NCBI RefSeq assembly: GCF_014191605.1
Contig: NZ_JACHWU010000002.1
Location: 496,001 to 560,000 of the forward strand
DNA length: 64,000 bases
Direction of reading: 5' to 3'
DNA from: Prauserella isguenensis
GTDB lineage: Bacteria > Actinomycetota > Actinomycetes > Mycobacteriales > Pseudonocardiaceae
Part shown: positions 34,986 to 44,944 of the stretch, piece after piece
How positions within the stretch are numbered: position 1 is the first letter of the stretch
Layout: each line of letters starts with the position of its first letter
Notes under the pieces: model-generated
The model's input: only the letters and a program-made list of their open reading frames with translations
The model's database searches: none
Told to the model about the DNA's origin: nothing
Position numbers and translations under genes: made by a program

Positions 34986-35726
34986 TTACGTCAGGGAACC
35001 GGACTCCGAGGATCCGCGCGCACCCGGGGTACCGCCGGCCTCCCCCGCGGCGTCCTCCGTGGACCCCGCGCCGGGCACGCGGTAGCCCGAGCCGACGACG
35101 GTCTCGATCACGCCGGGTTCGCCGAGCTTCTTCCGCAGCGTCATCACGGTGACGCGCACCGTCGTGGTGAACGGGTCGGCGTTCTCGTCCCACACGCGTT
35201 CGAGCAGGTCCTCGCTGCTGACGACGGCGCCTCCCGCGGACAGCAGCACTTCGAGGACGCCGAACTCCTTGCGGGTCAGGTCCACGGGCTCGCCGCCGCG
35301 GTGCACCGTCCGCCGAGACGGGTCCAGCTCGATGTCGCCCGCGGTCAGGACCGGCGGTGCGGCGGGCGTCGCACGCCTGCCCAGCGCCCGGACGCGCGCC
35401 ACCAGCTCGGGGAACGCGAACGGCTTCGCCACGTAGTCGTCGGCGCCGAGTGAGAGCCCTTCGACCCGCTCGGAGACCGCGGTGCTGGCCGTCAGCATCA
35501 GCACCCTGGTCAGCTCGCCGGAACGCACGATCTCGCGACACAGCTCGTCACCCGGCATCCCGGGCAGATCGCGGTCGAGCACCACGACGTCGTACCGCGT
35601 CACCGACGCCTTCTCGTGTCCGTCGTCGCCGTCCAGCGCGACGTCCACGGCCATACCTTCGCGACGCAGGCCCCGTGCGATCGCCTCCGCGAGCGGGGCC
35701 TCGTCCTCAACTACCAACACGCGCAC
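34986..35726 (-). CDS. OmpR/PhoB-family response regulator
   Basis: 246 aa from the GTG at 35726 (MRVLVVEDEAPLAEAI). The receiver domain has acidic EDE, phosphoacceptor Asp in VVLDRDLPGMPG and Lys in YVAKPFAFPE. The winged-helix output domain carries LTRKEFGVLEVLL and TVRVTVMTLRKKLG. A Ser/Gly-rich tail of about 30 residues follows GYRVPG. It is the partner of the adjacent histidine kinase. Upstream residues in frame use GTT/GTA and are not starts. Confidence 0.92.
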   Translation of the reverse strand: MRVLVVEDEAPLAEAIARGLRREGMAVDVALDGDDGHEKASVTRYDVVVLDRDLPGMPGDELCREIVRSGELTRVLMLTASTAVSERVEGLSLGADDYVAKPFAFPELVARVRALGRRATPAAPPVLTAGDIELDPSRRTVHRGGEPVDLTRKEFGVLEVLLSAGGAVVSSEDLLERVWDENADPFTTTVRVTVMTLRKKLGEPGVIETVVGSGYRVPGAGSTEDAAGEAGGTPGARGSSESGSLT

Positions 35727-35840
35727 GTCAACTACCGTGCCACAGTTTTCTGAGAGATTCCTGATGCGCTCCTGAGCCCCGGCCGTGCCCACCGGCCGCA
35801 CCCGCCCGGTCCACTTGGGACCGGACGAGCACTCGCCCGG

Positions 35841-37757
35841 TCAGGCACGGGGTGTCGGGTCCGCCTCGGCGTCGTCGCGGGAATCGCCGATGCGACCGGC
35901 GGCCCATTCGGTGACGGTGCGGGCCACGTCCTGCGCTGTCAGCCCGACGTCGGCGAGCACCTCGTCGCGCGATCCGTGCGCGTGGAAGGCCTGCGGCACG
36001 GCCAGATCGCGCAGCGGCACGTCGCAGTCGGCGTCCCGCAGCGCGGCCGCGAGCGCCGAGCCGACACCGCCGTGCCGCCCGCTGTCCTCGACGGTGACGA
36101 CCAACCGGTGCCTGCGCGCCAGCGCGGCGAGCTCGCCGGGCACCGGCACGACCCACCGCGGGTCCACGACGGTGACACCGATGCCCTGGTCGGCCAGGCG
36201 GTTCGCAGCCTCGAGCCCCAGGCCCGCGAACGCGCCCACCGACACTAGGAGCACATCCTCGCGTTCGCTGTGGCGCAGCACGTCGACGGTGCCGAACCGC
36301 TCGGCCGCGGGCACCGACTCGACCACACCGCCCTTGGAGAACCGCAGCGCCGTCGGCCCGTCGGACACGGCGACCGCCTCACGCAGCTCCTCACGCAGCG
36401 TTTCCGCGTCGCGCGGCGCGGCGACCCGCATGCCCGGCACCATGCCCAGCAGTGACAGGTCCCACATGCCGTGGTGGCTGGGCCCGTCCGGGCCGGTCAC
36501 GCCGGCACGATCGAGCACCAGCGTCACGGGCAGCCGGTGCAGCGCGACGTCCATCAAGGTCTGGTCGAACGCCCGGTTCAGGAACGTCGAGTACACCGCC
36601 ACGACCGGATGCCGTCCGTCCATCGCCAGCCCGGCCGCCGAGGTGACCGCGTGCTGCTCGGCGATACCGACGTCGAACCACCGGTCCGGGTAGGCCTCCG
36701 CGAACGTGTGCAGCCCCGTCGAGCGCAGCATCGCCGCCGTGACCGCCACGACGTCCTCACGCTCGCCGCCGAGCCGGGTCAGTTCCTCCCCGAACACCGA
36801 CGTCCAGCTCGGCCCTTTCGCAGGCGGCAACCCGGTCTCCGGGTCGATCGGGTCGGTCTGGTGCATCTGGTCGGCCTCGTGGTTGACGGCCGGTTCGTAG
36901 CCGTGGCCCTTCTCCGTGGCGACGTGCACGATCACGGGGCCGCCGAACGTCTTCGCGCTCTGCAGGGCCTTCTCCAGTGCGACGACGTCGTGGCCGTCCA
37001 CCGGGCCGAGATACTTGAGCCCGAGGTCGGAGAACATGACCTGCGGGGTGAAGGCGTCCTTGATGCCGGCCTTCGCGGCGTGCAGCGCGGTGTAGATCGG
37101 CTTGCCGACCACCGGGGTGTGCTGCAGCAGTTCGCGACCCCCGTCGAGTATCCGCTCGTACGCGGGGCGCAGCCGCAGGGCTGAGAGGTGTTCGGCGATC
37201 CCGCCGATGGTGGGCGAGTACGACCGGCCGTTGTCGTTGACGACGATCACCACCGGCAGGTCCGGCTGCGCGGCGATGTTGTTGAGCGCCTCCCAGCACA
37301 TGCCTCCGGTGAGCGCACCGTCGCCGACGACCGCGACCGCGTGCCGGTCGGTGTCACCGGCCAGCCGGAAGGACTTGGCCAGCCCGTCGGCGTACGACAG
37401 CGCCGTGGAGGCGTGGCTGTTCTCGATGTGGTCGTGCTCGCTCTCGTCCCGCGCCGGGTAGCCCGAGATGCCGCCACGCCGCCGCAGGCCCTCGAACTCG
37501 CCCGCGCGCCCGGTGACGATCTTGTGCACGTACGACTGGTGACCGACGTCGAACAGCAGCGGGTCGCGCGGCGAGTCGAACACGCGGTGCAACGCGAGCG
37601 TCAGCTCGACGACGCCGAGGTTGGGACCCAGGTGCCCGCCGGTGCGGCGAACGTTGTCGACGAGGAACGTCCTGATCTCCTCCGCCAGGGCTCCGACCTG
37701 CTCGGGGTCCATCGCCTTGAGATCCGCCGGCCCGTGCACGGACTCCAGCAACGTCAC
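35841..37757 (-). CDS. dxs: 1-deoxy-D-xylulose-5-phosphate synthase
   Basis: 638 aa thiamine-diphosphate enzyme, first step of the MEP isoprenoid pathway (pyruvate + glyceraldehyde-3-phosphate). It has [13 protein letters not shown] with the catalytic His, the ThDP/Mg motif [17 protein letters not shown], and [16 protein letters not shown] with the glutamate that activates the cofactor. The C-terminal transketolase domain is complete. I chose the GTG at 37757, which has GAGG 6 bases upstream; an ATG lies four codons earlier. It corresponds to Rv2682c. Confidence 0.94.
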   Translation of the reverse strand: MTLLESVHGPADLKAMDPEQVGALAEEIRTFLVDNVRRTGGHLGPNLGVVELTLALHRVFDSPRDPLLFDVGHQSYVHKIVTGRAGEFEGLRRRGGISGYPARDESEHDHIENSHASTALSYADGLAKSFRLAGDTDRHAVAVVGDGALTGGMCWEALNNIAAQPDLPVVIVVNDNGRSYSPTIGGIAEHLSALRLRPAYERILDGGRELLQHTPVVGKPIYTALHAAKAGIKDAFTPQVMFSDLGLKYLGPVDGHDVVALEKALQSAKTFGGPVIVHVATEKGHGYEPAVNHEADQMHQTDPIDPETGLPPAKGPSWTSVFGEELTRLGGEREDVVAVTAAMLRSTGLHTFAEAYPDRWFDVGIAEQHAVTSAAGLAMDGRHPVVAVYSTFLNRAFDQTLMDVALHRLPVTLVLDRAGVTGPDGPSHHGMWDLSLLGMVPGMRVAAPRDAETLREELREAVAVSDGPTALRFSKGGVVESVPAAERFGTVDVLRHSEREDVLLVSVGAFAGLGLEAANRLADQGIGVTVVDPRWVVPVPGELAALARRHRLVVTVEDSGRHGGVGSALAAALRDADCDVPLRDLAVPQAFHAHGSRDEVLADVGLTAQDVARTVTEWAAGRIGDSRDDAEADPTPRA

Positions 37758-37797
37758 TCTCCACCTCATTCGCCGTCGGTTCCCGGTGCCTGACCGC

Positions 37798-38520
37798 TCA
37801 GTCTAGAGAGGGATCGTCGACCCCGAGCGGTGCCATGGCGTCACGCACCTCGCCGAGCAGGTCGCGCATCGCCTCCTCGGCCTTGCGGTACTGCCCGGAG
37901 GAGACCGCCGCAGCGACGTTCTCGTGAGCGTCCAGCGCCTCGGGCACCGGCTGCTGCGGCATCAACCCGAGGCGGGTCCTGCCCCGCAGCACGACGGCGA
38001 CGACATCGGCCAGCGCGGCGAACATCTCGTTACCGCTGGCCTCGAGCAGCAGCGTGTGGAAGGCGATGTCGGCGTCCAGGAAGTCCGCCAGCAGACCGCG
38101 TTCGCCGAGCCCGCGCAGCCGCGCGCCGAGCTCGACGATGCGCGTGCGCTGTTCGGCCGAGGCGTAGTAGGCCGCCGCCCCCGCGGCGAGGGGTTCGACG
38201 GCGATGCGGAGTTCGGTGAGCGAGCGCAGTTGGGCGTCGCGTCCGCTGCCGGCGAGCCTCCACCAGATCACCCTGGGATCGAAGACGTTCCACGACGCGG
38301 CGTCCTGGACGGTGATGCCGACCCTGCGGCGCGAGGTGACGAGCCCCATGGATTCGAGGATGCGCATCGTCTCCCTGGCAACGGTCCGCGAGACGCCGAA
38401 CCGCCCCTGCATCCCCTCGAGGGTCAGCGTGTCCCCCGGCGCGAGCTCGCCCTCGGTGATCTCGCGCCCGATGGCCTCCAGTACCGCGCCGTGCCTGCTC
38501 TCGAACCCCGCCCTGCTCAC
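37798..38520 (-). CDS. GntR family regulator (FadR/FCD), probable gluconate repressor
   Basis: 240 aa, GTG start. The N-terminal winged helix has [20 protein letters not shown]. The FCD domain begins at [17 protein letters not shown] and carries the [13 protein letters not shown] and AHENVAAAV metal-site region. It is divergent from gntK-gntP, with a 210-base shared promoter region, the usual arrangement for a gluconate-responsive regulator. The operator could not be pinned down; two similar TAyCTTTC elements at 38641 and 38663 are candidates. Confidence 0.88.
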   Translation of the reverse strand: MSRAGFESRHGAVLEAIGREITEGELAPGDTLTLEGMQGRFGVSRTVARETMRILESMGLVTSRRRVGITVQDAASWNVFDPRVIWWRLAGSGRDAQLRSLTELRIAVEPLAAGAAAYYASAEQRTRIVELGARLRGLGERGLLADFLDADIAFHTLLLEASGNEMFAALADVVAVVLRGRTRLGLMPQQPVPEALDAHENVAAAVSSGQYRKAEEAMRDLLGEVRDAMAPLGVDDPSLD

Positions 38521-38730
38521 GACCGTCCAGGCTAGCCGCGGCCGGCGGGCCGTGGGGGCGACCCGCCGCGACGGCGGTCACCGTCACACCCGCGGCGGCC
38601 CGGTTCGGAGGGGGCCACGACACCGGTCCCGCAATGGTGTTACCTTTCGACCCCAAACGTAGTATCTTTCAGCGCGACACGGCGCCTCGTCCGCGGGGCC
38701 CACGCCGCGCACGTTCACCGAGGAGCGCCC

Positions 38731-39282
38731 ATGCCAGCCACTTGTCTCGTGGTGATGGGAGTGTCCGGCGCGGGCAAGAGCACGATCGCCGCTCGCCTCG
38801 CCGACGAGCTCGGCTGGCCCATGGCCGAAGCCGACGAGTTCCATCCCGAGGCCAACATCGCCAAGATGTCGGCCGGTACTCCCCTTACCGACGCGGACCG
38901 CATGCCGTGGCTCGAGGCACTGCGAGCGTGGATCGACCGCCGTGACGAGGCGGGCGAGAGCGTCGTCGTGACGTGCTCGGCGCTCAAACGGACCTACCGC
39001 GACGTCCTCCGCGGTTCCGTTGCCCGGGTGCGATTCGTCCACCTGCGCGGCTCGGTCGACACGGTGGGCGGGCGGCTCTCCGGCCGCTCCGGCCACTTCA
39101 TGCCGCCCGCACTGCTGGAATCCCAGTTCGCCGATCTGGAACCCCTCGACGAGGACGAGGACGGCGTGGCGCTCGACGTGTCCGCCGATCCGGACGCGAT
39201 CACGAGCGCCGCGCTCGACCGTCTCGGGCTCCGGCCCGACGGTTCCGCCGCCCCGGAGCCGGACCCGCACACGCCACGCTGA
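38731..39282 (+). CDS. gntK: Gluconokinase
   Basis: 183 aa. Walker A is MGVSGAGKST. It has the gluconate-contacting EADEFHPEANIAKM and LTDADRMPWLEAL, and the SALKRTYRDVLR motif. It phosphorylates D-gluconate to 6-phosphogluconate, feeding the pentose phosphate or Entner-Doudoroff route. The ATG has GAGGAG upstream. It is followed after 34 bases by the permease gene. Confidence 0.95.
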   Translation: MPATCLVVMGVSGAGKSTIAARLADELGWPMAEADEFHPEANIAKMSAGTPLTDADRMPWLEALRAWIDRRDEAGESVVVTCSALKRTYRDVLRGSVARVRFVHLRGSVDTVGGRLSGRSGHFMPPALLESQFADLEPLDEDEDGVALDVSADPDAITSAALDRLGLRPDGSAAPEPDPHTPR

Positions 39283-39316
39283 ACAACGACGACAACGAAG
39301 TCGGAACGGAGCCGGT

Positions 39317-40705
39317 ATGAACACCGACGAGTGGACCCAGACCCTGGGAGCAGGGCCGCTACTGGGCATCGCCGGGGCCGCGGTCGCGGTCCTGCTTGTA
39401 CTGATCATCGGACTGCGCGTGCACGCCTTCCTCGCGCTGGTCGCGGTCAGCATCGCCACGGCTTTCGCGGCGGGCATCCCCGCGGGGTCGGTCATGGACA
39501 CGCTGACCGACGGGTTCGGCTCCACGCTCGCGAGCGTGGCGCTGCTGGTCGGTCTCGGCGCGATGCTCGGCAGGCTGCTCGAGATCAGCGGCGGTGCCCA
39601 GTCGCTGACCGACGCGATGATCCGGCGGTTCGGCGAGAAACGCGCCCCCTTGGCTCTCGGCGTCGCCTCCCTGATCTTCGGGTTCCCGATCTTCTTCGAC
39701 GCGGGGCTCGTCGTCATGCTGCCGATCGTGTTCTCCGTGGCACGGCGGCTCGGCGGTGGCGTGCTGCGCTACGGCCTGCCCGTGGCCGGTGCGTTCTCGG
39801 TCATGCACATCTACGTGCCGCCGCACCCCGGACCGGTCGCCGCGAGCGGACTGCTCGGCGCCGACGTCGGACTCGTGCTCCTGTTCGGCCTGATCATCGC
39901 CGTGCCGACCTGGTACATCACCAGCTACCTGTACGGCGTCATGGTCGGCAAGCGGATCGCCCTGCCCGTGCCGGAGATCCTGCGCGGCGGAGCCGACACC
40001 GCAGAGCAGGACGAGAACCCGCCCGCGGCCTCCACGGTCATCGGGCTGCTGCTCATCCCACTGGTGATGATCTTCGCCAACACCGGACTCGACACCGCGG
40101 GCGAAGCGGGCTGGGTCGACGGCGACGCGAGCTGGGTGCAGGTGGCGTCGGTGCTCGGCTCGACGCCGGTGGCGCTGCTGGTGACCGTGTTCGTCGCGAG
40201 CTATGTGCTCGGCACCCGCCGTGGCCGGAGCCGCAGCGTCATCGAACGGCTGCTGGACTCCTCGCTCGGCCCGGTGTGCGCCATCATCCTCATCACCGGC
40301 GCGGGCGGCATGTTCGGCGCGGTGCTGCAGGCCAGCGGCATCGGCGACGCACTCGCCGACGCACTGTCGGGCATCGGCATGCCGGTGTTCGTGGCCGCCT
40401 ACGTCATCGCCGCGGTGCTGCGCATCGCGCAGGGTTCGGCCACGGTCGCCCTCACGACGGCGGCGGGCCTGGTGCAGCCGCTGGTGATGACGGGCTCGTT
40501 CTCGAGTGTCGAGGTCGTGGCGATCGTGCTGGCGCTCGCCGCCGGTTCGGTGACGGCGAGCCACGTCAACGACTCGGGCTTCTGGCTGGTCGGCCGGTTC
40601 TTCGAGATGGACACCAAGACGACGCTGAAGACGTGGACGGTCATGGAGACCACGATCGGCCTCGTCGGTTTCGGTCTCGCGGGCGTCCTCTTCCTCCTCG
40701 GCTAG
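39317..40705 (+). CDS. gntP: GntP family gluconate:H+ symporter
   Basis: 462 aa with about 12 membrane helices. GntP-family segments include LLVGLGAMLGRLLEISGGAQ, IFGFPIFFDAGLVVMLPI, HIYVPPHPGPVAASGLLGAD and GSVTASHVNDSGFWLV. It is the transport partner of gntK in a two-gene operon. The ATG at 39317 is preceded by GGAACGGAG. Confidence 0.94.
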   Translation: MNTDEWTQTLGAGPLLGIAGAAVAVLLVLIIGLRVHAFLALVAVSIATAFAAGIPAGSVMDTLTDGFGSTLASVALLVGLGAMLGRLLEISGGAQSLTDAMIRRFGEKRAPLALGVASLIFGFPIFFDAGLVVMLPIVFSVARRLGGGVLRYGLPVAGAFSVMHIYVPPHPGPVAASGLLGADVGLVLLFGLIIAVPTWYITSYLYGVMVGKRIALPVPEILRGGADTAEQDENPPAASTVIGLLLIPLVMIFANTGLDTAGEAGWVDGDASWVQVASVLGSTPVALLVTVFVASYVLGTRRGRSRSVIERLLDSSLGPVCAIILITGAGGMFGAVLQASGIGDALADALSGIGMPVFVAAYVIAAVLRIAQGSATVALTTAAGLVQPLVMTGSFSSVEVVAIVLALAAGSVTASHVNDSGFWLVGRFFEMDTKTTLKTWTVMETTIGLVGFGLAGVLFLLG

Positions 40706-40740
40706 CGGCGTCGAAGGCTCTGGAAGGGGCTGCTCAAGTT

Positions 40741-40773
40741 CCCCGGCACAGCGATTCCCGCGCTGTGCCGGGG
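40741..40773. terminator. Bidirectional terminator between gntP and the LldR-type gene
   Basis: Perfect 13-base arms CCCCGGCACAGCG (40741-40753) and CGCTGTGCCGGGG (40761-40773) with a 7-base loop, between convergent genes. Confidence 0.8.
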
Positions 40774-40875
40774 ATGTCCCGTCGGGGCCGGTTGGCTACG
40801 CCGGCACAAGCGCGTCGCGCTCGCCGAGCACCTCGACGGCCCGGTGGATCGACGTCGACGGTCACAGCTCCTGCG

Positions 40876-41661
40876 TCACCCCGTGATGTCGGTGACACGG
40901 GGCATCTTCGCGTGGAAGCCTCGGATGTGCATCTCGACCCGTTCGGCGGCCAGGGAGCAGTCCCGGGCACGCAGGGCTTCGTGGATGCCGTGATGGTCGC
41001 TGCGCAGGCCGCGGGCGATGCCGTGCCAGTCGGACCCGAGTTCCTGGAAGGCCGCCAGCAGCGGCCGTTTCATCGAGTCGCGAATGGCCGTGGTCATGTC
41101 GGCGATCAGCCGATTGCCGCCCGCCTCGGCGATGCCGACGTGGAACTCGGTGTCGAGCTCGTTGAACCGTTCCCGGCTCAGCTGCGGGTCGTCCATCTCG
41201 TCGAGCAGGCGCTTGAGCTCGTCCAACTCGTCCGGCCCGGCATGGGTCGCCGCGTTCCAGGCGCTTTCGCGCTCGAGCATGATGCGGGCCTCGACGACGT
41301 GCCCGACGGGGAAGTTCGCCAGCGCCACGTGCAGCTTCAGCAGCCGGGTCAGCGCCTCGCTGGGCATGGCCGCGACCGTGGTCCCCGAATCCGGTCCGGT
41401 CCCCACGGACATCCGTAGCACGCCCTGCGCCTCCAACGCACGGAATGCCTCCCGGACCGCCGCGCGGCTCACGCTGAGCATGTTCGCCAGATCGCGCTCG
41501 GCAGGAAGGCGGTCTCCCACCCGGAGCTGACCCGCCAAGATCTGTTCCTCGACACGCTCGATCACGAGCTCATAGGTGCGGGAGCGGGCGACCGGCCGCC
41601 ACCCGACGGGGCCGTCCGACTTCTCCTCCACCCCGGGCGTCTCGGACTGGGCCATGTGCAT
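40876..41661 (-). CDS. lldR: GntR/FadR-family regulator of lactate utilisation (LldR-like)
   Basis: 261 aa; a second in-frame ATG two codons later is possible. The GntR winged helix has GDRLPAERDLANMLSVSRAAVREAFRAL-type sequence. The FCD domain is marked by EARIMLERESAWNAA, EFHVGIAEAGGN and DHHGIHEALRARD. It is divergent from lctP-lldD, and the intergenic region holds a perfect TGGTCAGACCA site of the LldR/PdhR type. The L-lactate-responsive role is inferred from family plus context. Confidence 0.87.
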   Translation of the reverse strand: MHMAQSETPGVEEKSDGPVGWRPVARSRTYELVIERVEEQILAGQLRVGDRLPAERDLANMLSVSRAAVREAFRALEAQGVLRMSVGTGPDSGTTVAAMPSEALTRLLKLHVALANFPVGHVVEARIMLERESAWNAATHAGPDELDELKRLLDEMDDPQLSRERFNELDTEFHVGIAEAGGNRLIADMTTAIRDSMKRPLLAAFQELGSDWHGIARGLRSDHHGIHEALRARDCSLAAERVEMHIRGFHAKMPRVTDITG

Positions 41662-41726
41662 CCCCCAACGGTACTGACAGCGGTCTTTACAGCGGTGTGC
41701 GTCACATCTAGGGTACTACAAATCTT

Positions 41727-41737
41727 TGGTCAGACCA
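41727..41737. promoter_or_regulatory. LldR-type operator
   Basis: A perfect palindrome TGGTC-A-GACCA, lying between the divergent regulator and lctP genes, 34 bases before the lctP start codon. It fits the TnGTnnnACnA core recognised by LldR/PdhR/FadR-type GntR proteins. Confidence 0.75.
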
Positions 41738-41770
41738 TACAAAGGTCATCCGGAAAGGAGGTGGTCGCGG

Positions 41771-43459
41771 GTGTACCAACCCGACACGGCCCCGGTAGGA
41801 GGAAGTCTCGCGCTGTCCGCCCTCGTGGCAGCATTACCACTGGTCACCGTGTTCGTACTGCTGGGCGTCTTCCGCGTGAAAGCACACTGGGCCGGGCTCA
41901 GCGCACTGGGGACGGCGCTGGTCGTAGCCGTCGTGGCCTACGGGATGCCCGTGGACCTGGCGGCGCTGGCGGCGACGGAGGGGGCGGCATTCGGCCTGTT
42001 CCCGATCCTGTGGATCGTGCTGGCGGCGATCTGGCTCTACCAGTTGACGGTGGTCAGCGGCCGGTTCGAGGATCTGCGGGCCGCTTTCGGGAGGCTGTCC
42101 CCCGACCCCAGGGTGCAGGCCATCATCATCGCGTTCTGCTTCGGCGGGCTCCTGGAGGCACTGGCCGGATTCGGGGCACCGGTGGCGATCACGGGAATGA
42201 TGCTCGTGACGCTCGGGTTCCCGCCACTGCGGGCCGCGATCACCGTCCTGCTGGCCAACACCGCACCGGTCGCCTTCGGCGCAATGGCCATCCCGATCGT
42301 CACCGCGGGCGAGCTGACCGGGATCCCGTACGAACAGATCGGGGCCGTCGTGGGGCGGCAGACACCGATACTCGCCCTGGTCGTTCCGCTCCTGCTGGTC
42401 GCCGTAGTCGACGGTCGCCGGGGCATTCGCCAGACGTGGCCCGCCGCGGTCGTGACCGGCGCGGTGTTCGCCTTCGCGCAGTTCGTGTGCTCCAACTACG
42501 TCTCGGTGGAGCTCACCGACATCGTCTCCTCGCTGGCAGGGGCGGCCGCGCTGGTCGTGCTGCTGCGGTTCTGGCAGCCGAAGGGCAGTGACGACGTACG
42601 CGACGCGCTGCAGAACGGAACGCTGCCGAACCCCGGCAGCGGGGACGGTGTCGAGCCGACCGGGAACGCGGACACGGCCACCCGGACCCTCGCAGCACCA
42701 CGAGACCAGCTCACCCGGTCCAGGACGCTCTGGGCGCTGTTCCCCTACCTGCTCGTGATCGGCGTGTTCTCCGTGGTCAAGCTCTGGAAGCCGCTCGGCG
42801 AACTGCTGGCGAGTACGACCGTGGAGATCCCGTGGCCGGGGTTGCACGGAGCGATCCTGACGGCGTCGGGCGAGCCGACGTCGACCACGATCTACAGCCT
42901 CGAATGGCTGTCCTCTCCCGGCACTCTGTTGGCGGTGTGCGGAATCGTCGTGGCGGCGGCGTATCGGCTGCCGATGTCGACCGCAACCCGCGAGTTCGTC
43001 AGCGCCGCGACGTCGTTGCGGTGGCCCGCTCTCACCGTGGCCGGCGTGCTGGCTCTGGCGTACGTGATGAACCAGTCCGGCCAGACACTGACCATCGCCA
43101 TGTGGATCGGCGGTGCCGGAGCCGCGTTCTCCTTCCTGTCGCCGGTGCTCGGCTGGCTGGGAGTCGCGGTGACCGGTTCGGACACCAGCGCCAACGCCCT
43201 GTTCGCGACCCTGCAGCAGGGGGTGGCGTCGAAGGTAGGCATCGACCCCACGCTGTTGGTCGCGGCGAACTCCTCCGGTGGCGTCATGGGGAAGATGATC
43301 AGCCCGCAGAACCTGACGATCGCCACGAGCGCCGTCGGGCTCGTCGGTCGCGAGTCGGACCTCTTCCGCTGCGTGGTCAAGTGGAGCCTCGGGCTGCTGC
43401 TCGTGCTGTGCGCACTGACCGCCCTGCAAGCCAGCGTGTTGAGCTGGATGTTGCCGTGA
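41771..43459 (+). CDS. lctP: L-lactate permease (LctP family)
   Basis: 562 aa, about 13 membrane helices. The conserved LctP blocks include FCFGGLLEALAGFGAPVAIT, LANTAPVAFGAMAIPI, GSDTSANALFATLQQ and NSSGGVMGKMISPQNLTIA. It imports lactate with protons. I chose the GTG at 41771 because a near-perfect AAAGGAGGTGG ribosome-binding site lies 9 bases upstream. It is followed after 87 bases by lldD. Confidence 0.94.
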   Translation: MYQPDTAPVGGSLALSALVAALPLVTVFVLLGVFRVKAHWAGLSALGTALVVAVVAYGMPVDLAALAATEGAAFGLFPILWIVLAAIWLYQLTVVSGRFEDLRAAFGRLSPDPRVQAIIIAFCFGGLLEALAGFGAPVAITGMMLVTLGFPPLRAAITVLLANTAPVAFGAMAIPIVTAGELTGIPYEQIGAVVGRQTPILALVVPLLLVAVVDGRRGIRQTWPAAVVTGAVFAFAQFVCSNYVSVELTDIVSSLAGAAALVVLLRFWQPKGSDDVRDALQNGTLPNPGSGDGVEPTGNADTATRTLAAPRDQLTRSRTLWALFPYLLVIGVFSVVKLWKPLGELLASTTVEIPWPGLHGAILTASGEPTSTTIYSLEWLSSPGTLLAVCGIVVAAAYRLPMSTATREFVSAATSLRWPALTVAGVLALAYVMNQSGQTLTIAMWIGGAGAAFSFLSPVLGWLGVAVTGSDTSANALFATLQQGVASKVGIDPTLLVAANSSGGVMGKMISPQNLTIATSAVGLVGRESDLFRCVVKWSLGLLLVLCALTALQASVLSWMLP

Positions 43460-43546
43460 CGGCTCGTCGCCGCATTCGTCCACAGTGGTCAACCCGCTCA
43501 CGCTGATCACCCACGCAAACCGTTCCGAGAACCAGAAAGGTCAACC

Positions 43547-44761
43547 ATGACGCGCCGACAACTCCCCCGATGGTCCGAGCTTCGGCCGCTGTTGCGAGTG
43601 AAGTCGCCCACGCTTGACCCGGTCGAGCGGCGACTGTCGCAGGCCCACACCATCGGCGATCTGCGCACCATCGCGCGACGCAGAACACCGCGTGCCGTTT
43701 TCGACTACACCGACGGCGCCGCCGAGCAGGAGACCAGCCTGCGAAGGGCGTACCAGAGCTTCAGCAAGGTCGAGTTCCACCCGAACGTCCTGCGTGACGT
43801 GTCCGCAGTGGACACATCGCGAAACATGCTGGGCAGCCGCCGCGCGCTGCCGTTCGCCTTCGCGCCGACCGGCTTCACCCGCATGATGCAGCACGAAGGC
43901 GAACGCGCCGTCGCCCGCGTTGCGGAACGCTCCGGCATCCCGTTCGGACTCTCCACCATGGGTACGACCTCGATCGAGGACGTCGCCTCGGCCGCACCGA
44001 ACGCCCGCAAGTGGTTCCAGCTCTATGTCTGGAAGGACCGCGCAGCCGGCAAAGAGCTGGTCCGCCGCGCCCAGGACAGCGGCTACGAGGCACTCGTGCT
44101 CACGGTCGACACACCGGTCGCCGGTGCGCGCATGCGCGACGTCCGCAACGGCCTGAGCATCCCGCCGTCGCTGACGCTGCGCACGATCCTCGACGGTGCG
44201 ACCCATCCCGCGTGGTGGTTCAACCTCCTCACCACCGAGCCCCTCCAGTTCGCCTCGCTGAGTAGCTGGGAAGGCACGGTCGCCGACCTGATCAACAAGA
44301 TGTTCGACCCGACCGTCACGGTCGAGGACCTGGAATGGCTGCGCGGGCTCTGGAAGGGCCCGTTGATCGTCAAAGGGATTCAGAACGCGGCCGACGCGCG
44401 CATGGTCGTGGACCACGGCGCGGACGCGGTGATCCTGTCCAACCACGGTGGTCGGCAGCTCGACCGCGCACCGACCATGCTGGAACTGCTCCCCTCCGTG
44501 CTGGACCGAGTGGGCGACGACGCCGAGGTCTACCTCGACACCGGAATTCTCAGCGGCGCCGACATCGTGGCCGCACTGGCTCGCGGCGCACGCGGGTGCC
44601 TGGTGGGCCGCGCCTTCCTGTACGGCCTCATGGCCGGTGGGGAACGCGGGGTGCAGCGCACCGTCGAGATCCTCGGCTCCGAGATCACGCGCACGCTTCA
44701 GCTGCTCGGTGTGACCGCTGTCGACGATCTGACCGAGGAGCACGCCACGTTGCGGCAGTGA
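43547..44761 (+). CDS. lldD: L-lactate dehydrogenase (quinone/FMN-dependent, LldD type)
   Basis: 404 aa FMN-dependent alpha-hydroxy-acid oxidase family. FDYTDGAAEQETS lies at the N-terminal domain, the FMN contacts in PTGFTRMMQHEGE and FQLYVWKD, the Lys in LIVKGIQ and the catalytic His (about residue 300) in SNHGGRQLDRAP. It oxidises L-lactate to pyruvate. It lies in an operon with lctP; the ATG has GAAAGG upstream. A strong hairpin follows the stop. Confidence 0.93.
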   Translation: MTRRQLPRWSELRPLLRVKSPTLDPVERRLSQAHTIGDLRTIARRRTPRAVFDYTDGAAEQETSLRRAYQSFSKVEFHPNVLRDVSAVDTSRNMLGSRRALPFAFAPTGFTRMMQHEGERAVARVAERSGIPFGLSTMGTTSIEDVASAAPNARKWFQLYVWKDRAAGKELVRRAQDSGYEALVLTVDTPVAGARMRDVRNGLSIPPSLTLRTILDGATHPAWWFNLLTTEPLQFASLSSWEGTVADLINKMFDPTVTVEDLEWLRGLWKGPLIVKGIQNAADARMVVDHGADAVILSNHGGRQLDRAPTMLELLPSVLDRVGDDAEVYLDTGILSGADIVAALARGARGCLVGRAFLYGLMAGGERGVQRTVEILGSEITRTLQLLGVTAVDDLTEEHATLRQ

Positions 44762-44770
44762 CCGATCGGC

Positions 44771-44816
44771 AGGTGCCGGCGGCCTGCGGCTCGCTCGCCG
44801 CGGGCCGCCGGCACCT
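44771..44816. terminator. Bidirectional terminator between lldD and the protease gene
   Basis: Arms of 20 bases with one mismatch (44771-44790 and 44797-44816) and a 6-base loop, beginning 10 bases after the lldD stop. Confidence 0.8.
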
Positions 44817-44944
44817 CGCAGTGCAGATACCGGATCGGATGCACCGGTAAGCACCGTGGACCCGAACTCCCCCGAACTGGCACAACTCCGCCGACACCTC
44901 GTCGCCCGACGGCAACAGACACCAGCCTCGCTCCGTTCAGGGCT

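Noticed and set aside
38521-38730. A clear gluconate operator palindrome between the GntR gene and gntK
   Set aside because: Only two loosely similar TAyCTTTC elements were seen; there is no convincing symmetric site.
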